Shown piece after piece: positions 16,741 to 25,270 of a stretch of 50,750 nt of DNA; position 1 is the stretch's first letter; each line of letters begins with the position of its first letter. Source of the stretch: UBA961 sp049317525 (GTDB lineage Bacteria > Bacteroidota > Ignavibacteria > Kapaibacteriales > UBA961). The translations under genes and the position numbers were made by a program. The notes beneath the pieces are model-generated. The model was not told the origin of the DNA, ran no database searches, and worked only from the letters and a program-made list of their open reading frames with translations. The stretch covers positions 1 through 50,750 of the forward strand of contig JBMOIC010000020.1 of NCBI GenBank assembly GCA_049317525.1. The letters run 5' to 3'.

Positions 16741-17937
16741 ATGGATTTGTTCGAACGTTGTTATTCATTTACCCGAGCTGACGAAGTAAAGGCAATGGGA
16801 TTATATCCATATTTCCGTACAATTGAAGAAAATGAAGGACCTGTTGTTTCTATGGAAGGCCGAAAAATTATTATGGCGGGCTCTAATAATTATCTTGGAT
16901 TAACGGCTCATCCACGGGTACGTGAAGCTGCTATCAAAGCAATCCATCAATATGGAACAGGTTGTTCTGGCTCTAGATATTTAACAGGAACTATTGATTT
17001 ACATATTCAATTAGAAGAAAAACTAGCAGAATATTTAGGCTACGAATCTGTGCTATTATTTAGTACTGGCTATCAAACAGCTTTAGGTGTGATAAGTGGT
17101 TTAGTATCCAAAGGAGATTATGTAATTTCTGACAAAGAGAATCATGCTTGTATCATCAATGGAGCTATGCTTGCAAAGGGTGGATTTGCAGAATTTGTTA
17201 GATATAAGCATAATGATATGGAAGATCTTGAAAAAACACTTAAAAGAATTCCAGATAGCGCAGGTAAATTAATAGTAACAGATGGCGTATTTTCTGTTTC
17301 AGGAGAAGTAGTAGACTTACCTGGTATCATTGATATGGCAGAAAAATATGGTGCCAGAGTATTAGTAGATGATGCTCATGCTACCGGAGTAATTGGGAAA
17401 GGTGGTAGGGGAACAGCTAGCCTGTATGATCTAACTTCAAGAACAGATATGACAATGGGCACTTTCTCTAAAACATTTGCATCACTTGGTGGATTTGTAG
17501 CTGGCCCCGAAAGAGTAATCAATTTTCTTAAACATCATTCACCAGCACTTATTTTTAGTGCAAGCCCAACTCCAGCTTCTTGTGCAGCCGCTTTAGCAGC
17601 ATTAGAAATCTTACAAGAGCAGCCAGAATTAGTAGATAAGTTAATCGCAAATGCAGATTATATGCGTAAGGGCTTTGCAGACCTTGGATTTAATGTATAT
17701 AATAGTCCAACTGGCATTGTACCAGTTATTGTTGGTGATGTAGATACAGCACTAGTTTTTTGGAGAAAACTATATGATAAAGGTGTATTTGTTAATGCCT
17801 TTGTTCCACCTGGAGTGCCACCAAATATGAGTATGATGCGTACAAGTTATATGGCTTCTCATCAAAAAGAACATTTAGACAAGATTTTAGAAGTCTTTAA
17901 CATAGTAGGCCTTGAACTTGGACTAATCAACCAATAA
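16741..17937 (+). CDS. spt: Serine palmitoyltransferase-like alpha-oxoamine synthase
   Basis: A PLP enzyme of the alpha-oxoamine synthase family (SPT, KBL, BioF, ALAS). PLP-binding residues are visible: K244 in TFSKTFASLGG, H135 in DKENHACI, and D210 and H213 in LVDDAHATG. The N-terminus (GLYPYFRTIE), SNNYLGLTAHPRV, YGTGCSGSRYLTGT and the C-terminal RTSYMASH segment resemble bacterial serine palmitoyltransferase of Sphingobacterium and Bacteroides more than KBL, to my recollection. SPT condenses serine with an acyl-CoA to 3-ketosphinganine, the first step of sphingolipid synthesis. A sphingolipid-type fatty-acid hydroxylase lies about 5 kb downstream, in agreement. Glycine C-acetyltransferase (KBL) is the main alternative. 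It has its own terminator. Confidence 0.75.
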   Translation: MDLFERCYSFTRADEVKAMGLYPYFRTIEENEGPVVSMEGRKIIMAGSNNYLGLTAHPRVREAAIKAIHQYGTGCSGSRYLTGTIDLHIQLEEKLAEYLGYESVLLFSTGYQTALGVISGLVSKGDYVISDKENHACIINGAMLAKGGFAEFVRYKHNDMEDLEKTLKRIPDSAGKLIVTDGVFSVSGEVVDLPGIIDMAEKYGARVLVDDAHATGVIGKGGRGTASLYDLTSRTDMTMGTFSKTFASLGGFVAGPERVINFLKHHSPALIFSASPTPASCAAALAALEILQEQPELVDKLIANADYMRKGFADLGFNVYNSPTGIVPVIVGDVDTALVFWRKLYDKGVFVNAFVPPGVPPNMSMMRTSYMASHQKEHLDKILEVFNIVGLELGLINQ

Positions 17938-17952
17938 AAATATAGTAAAAAA

Positions 17953-17975
17953 GCCGCTCTAGCAGCGGCATTTTT
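17953..17975 (+). terminator. Terminator after spt
   Basis: GCCGCT (17953-17958) pairs with AGCGGC (17964-17969) over a five-base loop and is followed by ATTTTTA. Confidence 0.85.
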
Positions 17976-18020
17976 ATTGTGGAGTGAATGTATTTCAGTA
18001 ATCTTACAGACGAAAACACT

Positions 18021-18028
18021 TATCTTTG
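18021..18028 (+). promoter_or_regulatory. Likely -7 promoter element for the cyclophilin pair
   Basis: TATCTTTG, an exact TAnnTTTG match and the same octamer as in the tRNA-His promoter, lies 37 nt before the ATG at 18066 and downstream of the spt terminator. No perfect TTTG is at the -33 distance. Confidence 0.5.
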
Positions 18029-18065
18029 CGTCAAATCAAATAATAGAATATCATAGAGCACATAC

Positions 18066-18644
18066 ATGAAATTCATACTATTAAACTTTCTTCTTTGTGG
18101 CATTACTTCCATAGCAGTACTTGCTCAAGATAAAAACAATAATCATCCAGTATATACAATAACTGTTCAAGAACTGGATGTTATTTTAGGTGATATTACA
18201 ATTGAATTGTTTCCTGAAACAGCCCATAATCACTGTGCGAATTTTGATAGTTTAGTTAAGATTGGTTTTTATGATGGGACTGCATTTCATAGAATAGACC
18301 CTGATTTTATGATTCAAGGTGGAGATCCCAATAGCAAAAACCCTACAAAAGATCCGTCTACTTGGGGTTTTGGAGATGAATCTCAAAAGAAAATTCCGGC
18401 TGAATTTAATAGTATATCTCATAAACGTGGAATTTTATCTGCTGCACGAGGTGAAAATATCAATAGTGCAGATTCTCAGTTTTTTATATGTGTAAAAGAT
18501 TCAGAATTTTTAGATGGAGAATATACCGCTTATGGAAAAGTACTACAAGGAATGGAAATAGTTGATAAAGTTGCTGAATCTTCAAGAGATAAAGCCACCG
18601 AGAGACCACTTAAAAAAATAACAATGAAAATAGTTAAGAAATAA
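18066..18644 (+). CDS. Exported cyclophilin-type peptidyl-prolyl isomerase
   Basis: Cyclophilins speed proline isomerisation during folding. A signal peptide ends at VLAQ, placing the enzyme outside the cytoplasm. Core motifs are FHRIDPDFMIQGGDP (with the catalytic Arg) and GILSAARGENINSADSQFFI. The segment that supplies the Trp of eukaryotic forms is EYTAYGKVLQGM, as in bacterial members. Length (192 aa) is normal. A second exported cyclophilin follows 39 bp downstream, suggesting a two-gene unit for folding envelope or secreted proteins. Confidence 0.93.
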   Translation: MKFILLNFLLCGITSIAVLAQDKNNNHPVYTITVQELDVILGDITIELFPETAHNHCANFDSLVKIGFYDGTAFHRIDPDFMIQGGDPNSKNPTKDPSTWGFGDESQKKIPAEFNSISHKRGILSAARGENINSADSQFFICVKDSEFLDGEYTAYGKVLQGMEIVDKVAESSRDKATERPLKKITMKIVKK

Positions 18645-18683
18645 AATAATTTTGATTCATATAAAGATATTTAAGGAGAAGTT

Positions 18684-19307
18684 ATGAAAAAATCATATGC
18701 ACTTTTACATATGTTTACAATGTTTGTTTTGTCTATATTTTTTATACCTTTTGCAGGAGCGCAACAAATCGTGCTTACAAATCCAGAACCTACAGTAACA
18801 AATACAGTTACTATGACAACCAATTATGGAAATATCGTTATTGGGCTTTATGGCAATGATGCCCCCAAAACAGTAGCTAACTTTATCGGTTTGGCAGAAA
18901 AAGATGTGTATAATGGAGTATTGTTCCACCGAGTTGTTCCAGGTTTTGTTATTCAAGCAGGTGATCCAAAAACTAAGGATGAATCCCTAAAATCACAATG
19001 GGGAACTGGTGGAGAAAGTATTTATGGTGGTGAATTTGAAGATGAATTAATACAAACAACTCCAAGTTGGAAAATTGGATATGCGCGTGGAGTATTAGCA
19101 ATGGCTAATAGAGGTCAACATACAAATACAAGTCAGTTTTTTATATGCCTTGGAGACTTAGGCTTGCCAAAAAGCTATACAATGTTTGGAAAAGTAATGG
19201 TGGGTATGGATATCGTAGATAAAATTGCAGCAGTTCCTTTAAATGGAAGTACTCCAAAAGATCCAGTGATTATTCAGTCTATCTCAACCAAACCTGTAAA
19301 AAAATAG
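18684..19307 (+). CDS. Exported cyclophilin-type peptidyl-prolyl isomerase
   Basis: A signal peptide ends at FAGAQQ. The catalytic core reads FHRVVPGFVIQAGDP and GVLAMANRGQHTNTSQFFI. It contains an insert between these segments (TGGESIYGGEFEDE) that is closer to typical bacterial cyclophilins than the preceding gene. A strong AAGGAG Shine-Dalgarno lies just before the ATG, which fixes the start. The two neighbouring cyclophilins are clearly divergent, so they are probably not a recent duplication. A terminator follows. Confidence 0.94.
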   Translation: MKKSYALLHMFTMFVLSIFFIPFAGAQQIVLTNPEPTVTNTVTMTTNYGNIVIGLYGNDAPKTVANFIGLAEKDVYNGVLFHRVVPGFVIQAGDPKTKDESLKSQWGTGGESIYGGEFEDELIQTTPSWKIGYARGVLAMANRGQHTNTSQFFICLGDLGLPKSYTMFGKVMVGMDIVDKIAAVPLNGSTPKDPVIIQSISTKPVKK

Positions 19308-19330
19308 TTATCATCTTAGAATATCAGAAA

Positions 19331-19366
19331 GCCTGCACCTGTTTTTAACGGATGCAGGCATTCATT
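19331..19366 (+). terminator. Terminator after the cyclophilin pair
   Basis: GCCTGCA (19331-19337) pairs perfectly with TGCAGGC (19353-19359), followed by an AT-rich tail ending in TTTT. Confidence 0.75.
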
Positions 19367-19385
19367 TTCTTATACCATATCAATC

Positions 19386-21947
19386 ATGAAACCATTATCA
19401 ATATATACAGTATCGGCTTCTTTACCATCATCACTTCTAGCATTAAAAGAATTAGCCTATAATTTTTGGTGGTGCTGGAATGATGAAGCTGCATCCTTGT
19501 TTAGTGCTATAGATAGTAATTTATGGTTAGAATTACATAGAAATCCAGTTGCATTACTCAATCACATTCCAATATCCAGATTAGAATATCTGGAAAATGA
19601 TAAAGGATTTATTGAAAAATTACAATCTGTGCATGCATCTTTTGTATCGTATATCAATAGTACTTCATGGTTTCAGGAGTCGGTTTCATCAGCACAGCAT
19701 GGAAAGATTGCTTACTTTTCATTGGAATTTGGAATAAATGAAAGCTTTCCCAATTATTCTGGTGGATTAGGAATCTTAGCAGGAGATCATCTTAAATCAG
19801 CAAGTGATTTAGGATTGCCTTTAGTAGCTGTTGGATTATTATATCAAATGGGTTATTTCAGACAACATATTTCGTCTAGTGGCTGGCAAACAGAAAGTTA
19901 TTTTGAAAATGATTTTTATTCTATGCCATTAGAATTAATGAAAAACTCTGAGGCAATACCATATATAGTAGAAATTGCAATGCCTAATTCGCCTGTATAT
20001 GCGCATATCTGGCGTGCAATGATAGGTAAAACTGCTTTGTATTTATTAGATACAAATATTATCGAAAATGCTGAAATTCCTGAATATAGAGATATCACTG
20101 ATCAACTATATGGTGGAAATACAGAAACAAGGATTCAGCAAGAAATTGTATTGGGAATAGGTGGCATTAAAGCTTTACGATTATTAGGAATACATCCAAG
20201 TATCATCCATATTAATGAAGGTCATGCAGCATTTGCTACTTTAGAAAGAGCTCATAATATCATGCATGATTTTCAAACTGATTTCTATACAGCAATGGAA
20301 TTAGCTCATGCTGGAATGATTTTTACTACCCATACGCCAGTGCCAGCAGGAAATGAAGTATTCCCTGTATCATTAATAGATACATATTTTTCTGCGTATT
20401 GGCACAAATTAGGAATTAGTAGAGAAGAATTCTTGCAATTAGGACAAGTAAATTCAAATGATCCAGAATTATTCTCAATGACAGTACTCGCCTTAAGAAT
20501 GTCATCATATAGAAATGGTGTAAGTGCATTACATGGTAAAGTTGCACGATCAATGTGGCAACCATTATGGCAAGATTTTCTCGAAGAAGAAATACCAATT
20601 CATCATATAACCAATGGAATTCATACATCTACTTGGGTGGCTGGCAAACTTGGAGAATTATTTGATACATATCTTGGACCAATGTGGCGAAAAGAAACAC
20701 ATAATAAAGAAATGTGGAAATCAATAGGGGATATTCCCTCAGATCAATTATGGAAAGTTCATCAATATTATACATCTGAATTAGTAGACTTTGCAAGAAC
20801 ATATTTGCAAAATAGAAAAGGTACAATTCTTTCTAATAGACAAAAAGCTTATATAAATCGATTCCTTAATCCACAAGCTTTAACAATTGGATTTGCTCGC
20901 AGATTTGCTACATACAAAAGAGCAAATTTATTGTTTAGAGATATGGGCAGACTTAAAAAAATGTTAACCAATCCTGATCTGCCTGTTCAAATAATCCTTG
21001 CAGGAAAGGCGCATCCACATGATAATGCTGGTAAAGAAATTATACAGTCTATCATTCATGCAATCAAAGAGCATGGATTAGAAGATCATATAATATTTCT
21101 AGAGGATTATAGCATGGCTATTGCTTCAGCAATGGTAAAAGGATGTGATATTTGGCTAAATACACCAAGACGTCCACATGAAGCCAGCGGAACCAGTGGA
21201 ATGAAAGCTGCAATGAATGGATGTTTACACTGCAGTATTATGGATGGATGGTGGGATGAATCATATAATGGCGATAATGGATTTTCAATCGGATCTACAG
21301 AGCAATATGCATCAACAGAAGATCAAGACAGAGCAGAATCTTTGTCACTTTATGAGATCTTAGAACAAGAGATTATTCCCACTTTTTATCATAGAAATAA
21401 GCAAGGAATCCCAGAGCTATGGGTAGAGAAAATGAAATCTTCTATTATGTCGATTGCACCTGAATTTTCTACTGCCCGAATGGTAAGAGATTATACAAGA
21501 AAATTTTATTTACCAGCATTACAGAGATATGCTGTTTTGCAAAAAAATAATTTAGAAGGTGCAAAAGAATTAAGAAACTGGAAAAAACATATCTATCATA
21601 ATTGGGAAATTGTTTCATTTGGAATAATCTCAATTCAGGGTATTTCGCATGCTGCAATAGGAAAACACATTAAAGTATATGCAGAAGTGTATACTGGCAA
21701 TCTATCTGAAAAAGATCTTTTAGTAGAAGCAGTGTATGGAAAAATAAATGCTCAAGGCGATCTGCAATATGTGTCAAAACAAATATTGACTTTTCAAGGG
21801 TATACAGATGGAAAAGCATGGTTTGAAGGACAATTTTTGAGTGAATTTGGTGGACAACAAGGTTGTACGGTTCGAGTATTACCTACACATACTTTATTGA
21901 CAGATAATGCCGATATTGGATTATGTACTTGGGCTAAACAGCAATAA
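19386..21947 (+). CDS. glgP: Alpha-glucan phosphorylase (GT35)
   Basis: It releases glucose 1-phosphate from glycogen or maltodextrin. The N-terminal DUF3417-type region (LKELAYNFWWCWNDEA) and the overall 853 aa identify the phosphorylase subtype common in anaerobes and thermophiles rather than the E. coli GlgP type. Conserved parts include AYFSLEFGINESFPNYSGGLG, HINEGHAAFATLERA, FTTHTPVPAGNEVF and the PLP-binding EASGTSGMKAAMNG with K607. The C-terminus carries a further beta-rich segment of about 100 residues. It indicates that the organism stores or uses glucan. It precedes era by 23 bp. Confidence 0.93.
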   Translation: MKPLSIYTVSASLPSSLLALKELAYNFWWCWNDEAASLFSAIDSNLWLELHRNPVALLNHIPISRLEYLENDKGFIEKLQSVHASFVSYINSTSWFQESVSSAQHGKIAYFSLEFGINESFPNYSGGLGILAGDHLKSASDLGLPLVAVGLLYQMGYFRQHISSSGWQTESYFENDFYSMPLELMKNSEAIPYIVEIAMPNSPVYAHIWRAMIGKTALYLLDTNIIENAEIPEYRDITDQLYGGNTETRIQQEIVLGIGGIKALRLLGIHPSIIHINEGHAAFATLERAHNIMHDFQTDFYTAMELAHAGMIFTTHTPVPAGNEVFPVSLIDTYFSAYWHKLGISREEFLQLGQVNSNDPELFSMTVLALRMSSYRNGVSALHGKVARSMWQPLWQDFLEEEIPIHHITNGIHTSTWVAGKLGELFDTYLGPMWRKETHNKEMWKSIGDIPSDQLWKVHQYYTSELVDFARTYLQNRKGTILSNRQKAYINRFLNPQALTIGFARRFATYKRANLLFRDMGRLKKMLTNPDLPVQIILAGKAHPHDNAGKEIIQSIIHAIKEHGLEDHIIFLEDYSMAIASAMVKGCDIWLNTPRRPHEASGTSGMKAAMNGCLHCSIMDGWWDESYNGDNGFSIGSTEQYASTEDQDRAESLSLYEILEQEIIPTFYHRNKQGIPELWVEKMKSSIMSIAPEFSTARMVRDYTRKFYLPALQRYAVLQKNNLEGAKELRNWKKHIYHNWEIVSFGIISIQGISHAAIGKHIKVYAEVYTGNLSEKDLLVEAVYGKINAQGDLQYVSKQILTFQGYTDGKAWFEGQFLSEFGGQQGCTVRVLPTHTLLTDNADIGLCTWAKQQ

Positions 21948-21970
21948 TATGAATTTATGGAGATCTTTTT

Positions 21971-22861
21971 ATGCCTAAATCAGGCTATATCGCAATAATT
22001 GGTAAGCCAAATGTTGGTAAATCAACGCTAATGAATGCTATCATTGGCTCAAAACTTTCTATTGTAACGCCTAAGCCACAAACAACTAGGCGTAATGTAT
22101 TAGGTATATATACACAAAAAGAAACTCAAATGGTTTTTATTGATACACCTGGCGTCCTAAAACCACGGTATGAATTACATAAGTCCATGATGAATTTTGT
22201 TGAGGAGTCCTTAAGTGGTGCTGATATAATTATAGTTATAGCAGACGTTACCAGGCCAGAAACTGCTACAAGGGTATTAACACCTCCTTTTATAGAAGCA
22301 CTAAAAACATTAAAAAAACCATGCATCGCTATCTTAAATAAAATGGATGCATTGTCTGATAAAACCCAAGCATTACCTTTTATCTCTGCACTTGAAGAAT
22401 TAGGAGTATTCACTGAATTTATTCCAATTTCTGCCTTACAAAAAGATAATACAGATACACTGGTTAATATTCTAGAATCTTTACTTCCAGAGGGAGAATT
22501 CTTTCATGATCCTGAAATATTAAGTACAATGCCACAAAGATTTTTTGTTTCTGAATTGATAAGAGAAACTGTTTTTGAATTATTCAAAGAAGAAATTCCT
22601 TATTCTACAGAAGTTACAATTTCAGAATTCAAAGAAAGAGAAAAAGGCAAATGGTATATAGCCGCAGATATCATCATTGAAAAAGAATCACAGAAGGCAA
22701 TTCTTATCGGTGAAAAAGGATCTAAAATCAAACAAATTGGGTTATTATCAAGAGATAAAGTAGAAGAACACCTTGAATTCCCCGTTTTTTTAGAATTATT
22801 TGTTAAGGTTAGAGAAGATTGGCGATCAAAAACTACTTATTTGCGTTCTTTTGGCTATTAA
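21971..22861 (+). CDS. era: GTPase Era
   Basis: Era binds the 3' end of 16S rRNA and checks 30S maturation. The GTPase domain shows G1 GKPNVGKST, G2 region PQTTRRNVLG, G3 DTPGV and G4 LNKMD. The C-terminal KH domain contains ILIGEKGSKIKQIG. Length of 296 aa matches the family. The ATG is preceded by GGAGATC. It follows glgP by 23 bp, and the next gene has a promoter of its own reaching into era's 3' end. Confidence 0.97.
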   Translation: MPKSGYIAIIGKPNVGKSTLMNAIIGSKLSIVTPKPQTTRRNVLGIYTQKETQMVFIDTPGVLKPRYELHKSMMNFVEESLSGADIIIVIADVTRPETATRVLTPPFIEALKTLKKPCIAILNKMDALSDKTQALPFISALEELGVFTEFIPISALQKDNTDTLVNILESLLPEGEFFHDPEILSTMPQRFFVSELIRETVFELFKEEIPYSTEVTISEFKEREKGKWYIAADIIIEKESQKAILIGEKGSKIKQIGLLSRDKVEEHLEFPVFLELFVKVREDWRSKTTYLRSFGY

Positions 22862-22873
22862 ACTGTATTTTTG
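22840..22873 (+). promoter_or_regulatory. Possible promoter for the fatty-acid hydroxylase gene
   Basis: TTTG (22840-22843), a 22-nt spacer and TATTTTTG (22866-22873) approximate the TTTG/TAnnTTTG arrangement, with the -33 element inside the era 3' end. The spacer is two bases longer than in the tRNA promoters. Confidence 0.45.
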
Positions 22874-22972
22874 CAAATATTATTCACTAGTACTTTTAGA
22901 TATTTGTTTTCAATAAAAATATGTTTAGTACTATCCATACACTTTCTCTGTACTCTGTAAAGGTTTTTTAAT

Positions 22973-23614
22973 ATGGGTGTGAAATTCGTATCTAATAAGG
23001 ACGAAACCCTGCGCCTGTTCGATAATCCAATACTGGAATATTGTACACATATTCATCCAATTACTCCATTTATAGTGTATATCCCTTTAGTATTGATATT
23101 ACAGATAAGTGCTTTGCAATATCTTGTATTATCACAACAAGTTCTTTTTCCTATACTTGGTTTATTGATTTGGACATTATTCGAATATGTTCTTCACAGA
23201 TATATATTCCATTATAAACCTAAAACTGGATGGGGAAAAAAACTGCATTTTATGTCTCATGGTATCCATCATGATTATCCACGCGATAGTACTAGACTGG
23301 TAATGCCTTTATTAATAAGTTTACCATTAGCTACAATATTGTTTATTCCAACATTTTTATTTTTGGGATATATTGGATTTTCTCTCTTTGCAGGTTTCCT
23401 TTTTGGTTATGTGTGCTATGATGGAATACATTATGCTGCTCATCATATGCAAATGAAAAGTAAGATAGGAAGATTTATTCAGCAATATCATCTTAAACAT
23501 CATTTTTTGGATGATGATAATTATTATGGTGTTTCAAGTCCACTTTGGGATATAGTTTTTTCAACATATCCCCACAAGAAGAAAAAAGAATTACACGATA
23601 CATTTGACACATAG
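22973..23614 (+). CDS. Fatty acid hydroxylase, FA2H/sterol-desaturase superfamily
   Basis: An integral membrane di-iron enzyme. The His clusters expected for metal binding are visible in order: HRYIFHYKPKTG, HFMSHGIHHDYP, HYAAHH and YHLKHHFLDDDNYYGVSSPL. Several hydrophobic spans separate them. Length (213 aa) fits the single-domain bacterial relatives of eukaryotic FA2H/Scs7, which add a 2-hydroxyl group to the N-acyl chain of sphingolipids. With the serine palmitoyltransferase-like gene upstream, hydroxylation of ceramide-type lipids is a reasonable inference. Another hydroxylase in this superfamily acting on carotenoids or sterols is the alternative. It has its own likely promoter and is followed by nuoC at 36 bp. 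Confidence 0.87.
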   Translation: MGVKFVSNKDETLRLFDNPILEYCTHIHPITPFIVYIPLVLILQISALQYLVLSQQVLFPILGLLIWTLFEYVLHRYIFHYKPKTGWGKKLHFMSHGIHHDYPRDSTRLVMPLLISLPLATILFIPTFLFLGYIGFSLFAGFLFGYVCYDGIHYAAHHMQMKSKIGRFIQQYHLKHHFLDDDNYYGVSSPLWDIVFSTYPHKKKKELHDTFDT

Positions 23615-23650
23615 AATTATTCAATTTTAATTTTTATTTCAGGATTATAT

Positions 23651-24178
23651 ATGCCTGTATCCAAAGAAACCATACTTGGAAAAGTTCAAGCAATTAGCCC
23701 AGTTGCTACAATGCATGAACATCAATCACAGATTACTATTCTTGTTCCTGTAGAAGATCTATTCGCTGTATGCCTTAATTTGAGAGATGATGAGCATACT
23801 CAGTTTTCTATGCTTGTAGACGCAACGGTTACAGATAGAGCTACCAGAAAAGATAGATTTGAAGTAATTTATTTTTTAAGATCATTACCTTTGAATGCTA
23901 GGGTTCGCATAAAAACAATTATACAAGAAAGAAATCCAATTTGCCCATCATTAACAGAGATATGGGAATCTGCCAATTGGTATGAACGCGAAGCATATGA
24001 TATGTATGGAGTTATATTCGAAGGACATCCAGACTTAAGAAGATTTTATATGCCAGAAGATTTTGCAGATCCAGCAACCGGAGAACCATTATATCCATTA
24101 AGAAAAGATTTTCCAGTGATGGGCATTCCTGGGTCTATGCCATTGCCACCATATCCTGAAAAAGGACATCAGAACTGA
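23651..24178 (+). CDS. nuoC: NADH-quinone oxidoreductase subunit C
   Basis: A peripheral-arm subunit of respiratory complex I. The family signature is clear: ERNPICPSLTEIWESANWYE, then REAYDMYGVIFEGHPDLRR and LRKDFPV. It is a stand-alone NuoC (175 aa), not a NuoCD fusion. The remaining nuo genes are not next to it: upstream is the fatty-acid hydroxylase and downstream, overlapping by one base (TGATG), a lipoprotein gene. The other subunits must be encoded elsewhere, or the operon has been broken up. Confidence 0.93.
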   Translation: MPVSKETILGKVQAISPVATMHEHQSQITILVPVEDLFAVCLNLRDDEHTQFSMLVDATVTDRATRKDRFEVIYFLRSLPLNARVRIKTIIQERNPICPSLTEIWESANWYEREAYDMYGVIFEGHPDLRRFYMPEDFADPATGEPLYPLRKDFPVMGIPGSMPLPPYPEKGHQN

Positions 24179-24798
24179 TGCTATCGAGATTTTATATTAG
24201 ATGTGTTTTTAGCTGTCTTTATATAACATTTTCATTATACGGAATTGGATGCCTTTTTGTTCGTGAAGATGATTTTGCTCCTTCTGTGGCTTTAAGTCCT
24301 AAAACTGAACTTGAATTATCTGATATTGTTGTTACATCTGTTGATGGCGACTTTTTAGCTTTATTACCAAAAAATTGGACATTCATAGAAAAAACGTCTT
24401 TGCAATTATCAGATGTCTTTGCAATTGCAATTAATCCAGAATATAACTCCAGTTTAGTGTTCACTAAAATTCCATTTGCAGAAAAAAAAGAAATATTACC
24501 ATTTGATAATAAAGAATTGATTAGAATAGGTATAGCAAAACATATTGCTAAATCTAATGGAAAAGTGAGACAGTTAGGTAAAGGCTATGAATTGATTCTT
24601 GGGCCAAAAAAGTTTGGATACTTTGAATATATAGGTTCACAGCAAACACATAAAACCAGATCTGTCGTCTGTTTATCATCTTTAGGTAATATCTATGAGA
24701 TTTCTTTAGTGCCTGTATCTGTAACTGGTAAATCTGCACCCTCAGAAGAAGTTTCTGACAAGTTATTTAGATCATTTATTACTGCAATTCAATATTAA
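24178..24798 (+). CDS. Probable lipoprotein of unknown function
   Basis: The start ATG shares its A with the nuoC stop (TGATG), indicating coupled translation. The N-terminus has a hydrophobic stretch ending in YGIGC, a plausible lipobox, so the protein would be attached to the envelope. The rest (about 180 residues) is mixed alpha/beta with LLPKNWTFIEKTS and FTKIPFAEKKEI. I do not recognise a family. The link with nuoC is only positional. The next small gene begins 8 bp later. Confidence 0.65.
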   Translation: MLSRFYIRCVFSCLYITFSLYGIGCLFVREDDFAPSVALSPKTELELSDIVVTSVDGDFLALLPKNWTFIEKTSLQLSDVFAIAINPEYNSSLVFTKIPFAEKKEILPFDNKELIRIGIAKHIAKSNGKVRQLGKGYELILGPKKFGYFEYIGSQQTHKTRSVVCLSSLGNIYEISLVPVSVTGKSAPSEEVSDKLFRSFITAIQY

Positions 24799-24806
24799 TA
24801 TTTTGC

Positions 24807-25229
24807 ATGAAACAATTATCCCCTGATATCGAAGTATTTCTATCCCATGTAGAATCTGCAGGAATAAGCCTTAGAAAAAGGATAGATATTGGATTGATTT
24901 TTGACTATGCTGCTCTTCATAATAATTACGATCAAATTAATGATCTTGTTTTTACAGGAAAGATTGTTTGGAATACATATTCAGCATTAAAGAAAAGAAA
25001 TCAAACTGATGAAGGATATGACCTATTAGAAAAACAATTCATGGAATCCGTGCATACTTTAAGAAACAGTATATGCCAACAAAGTATTGGATATACTAAA
25101 GAAGAACAATCAAGAATTGAGGAGATCTATTTAACTATGTCGCAAGGAACATTACGTAATATTGTAGACTTAGCACATGATTTATCCGAGATAAAAAATC
25201 TTCAAAATAGCGCAAAGCATAAAAAGTAA
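24807..25229 (+). CDS. Small protein of unknown function, probably all-helical
   Basis: It encodes 140 residues with no signal peptide or transmembrane helix. It appears mainly alpha-helical and hydrophilic (ALKKRNQTDEGYDLLEKQ, MESVHTLRNSICQQS, IEEIYLTMSQGTLRNIVDLAHDLSEI), which suggests a soluble helical bundle. No catalytic motif is visible. It sits between the lipoprotein gene (8 bp) and lepA (41 bp) and has base composition like its neighbours. It is supported as a gene by its frame, tight spacing and lack of overlapping alternatives. Confidence 0.65.
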   Translation: MKQLSPDIEVFLSHVESAGISLRKRIDIGLIFDYAALHNNYDQINDLVFTGKIVWNTYSALKKRNQTDEGYDLLEKQFMESVHTLRNSICQQSIGYTKEEQSRIEEIYLTMSQGTLRNIVDLAHDLSEIKNLQNSAKHKK

Positions 25230-25270
25230 AAGATCTACTTCTTGATTGATATCAACATTTTCATTATTAA

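Noticed and set aside
18066..19307. Cyclophilin tandem as a recent duplication or repeat element
   Set aside because: The two coding regions differ clearly in sequence and length.
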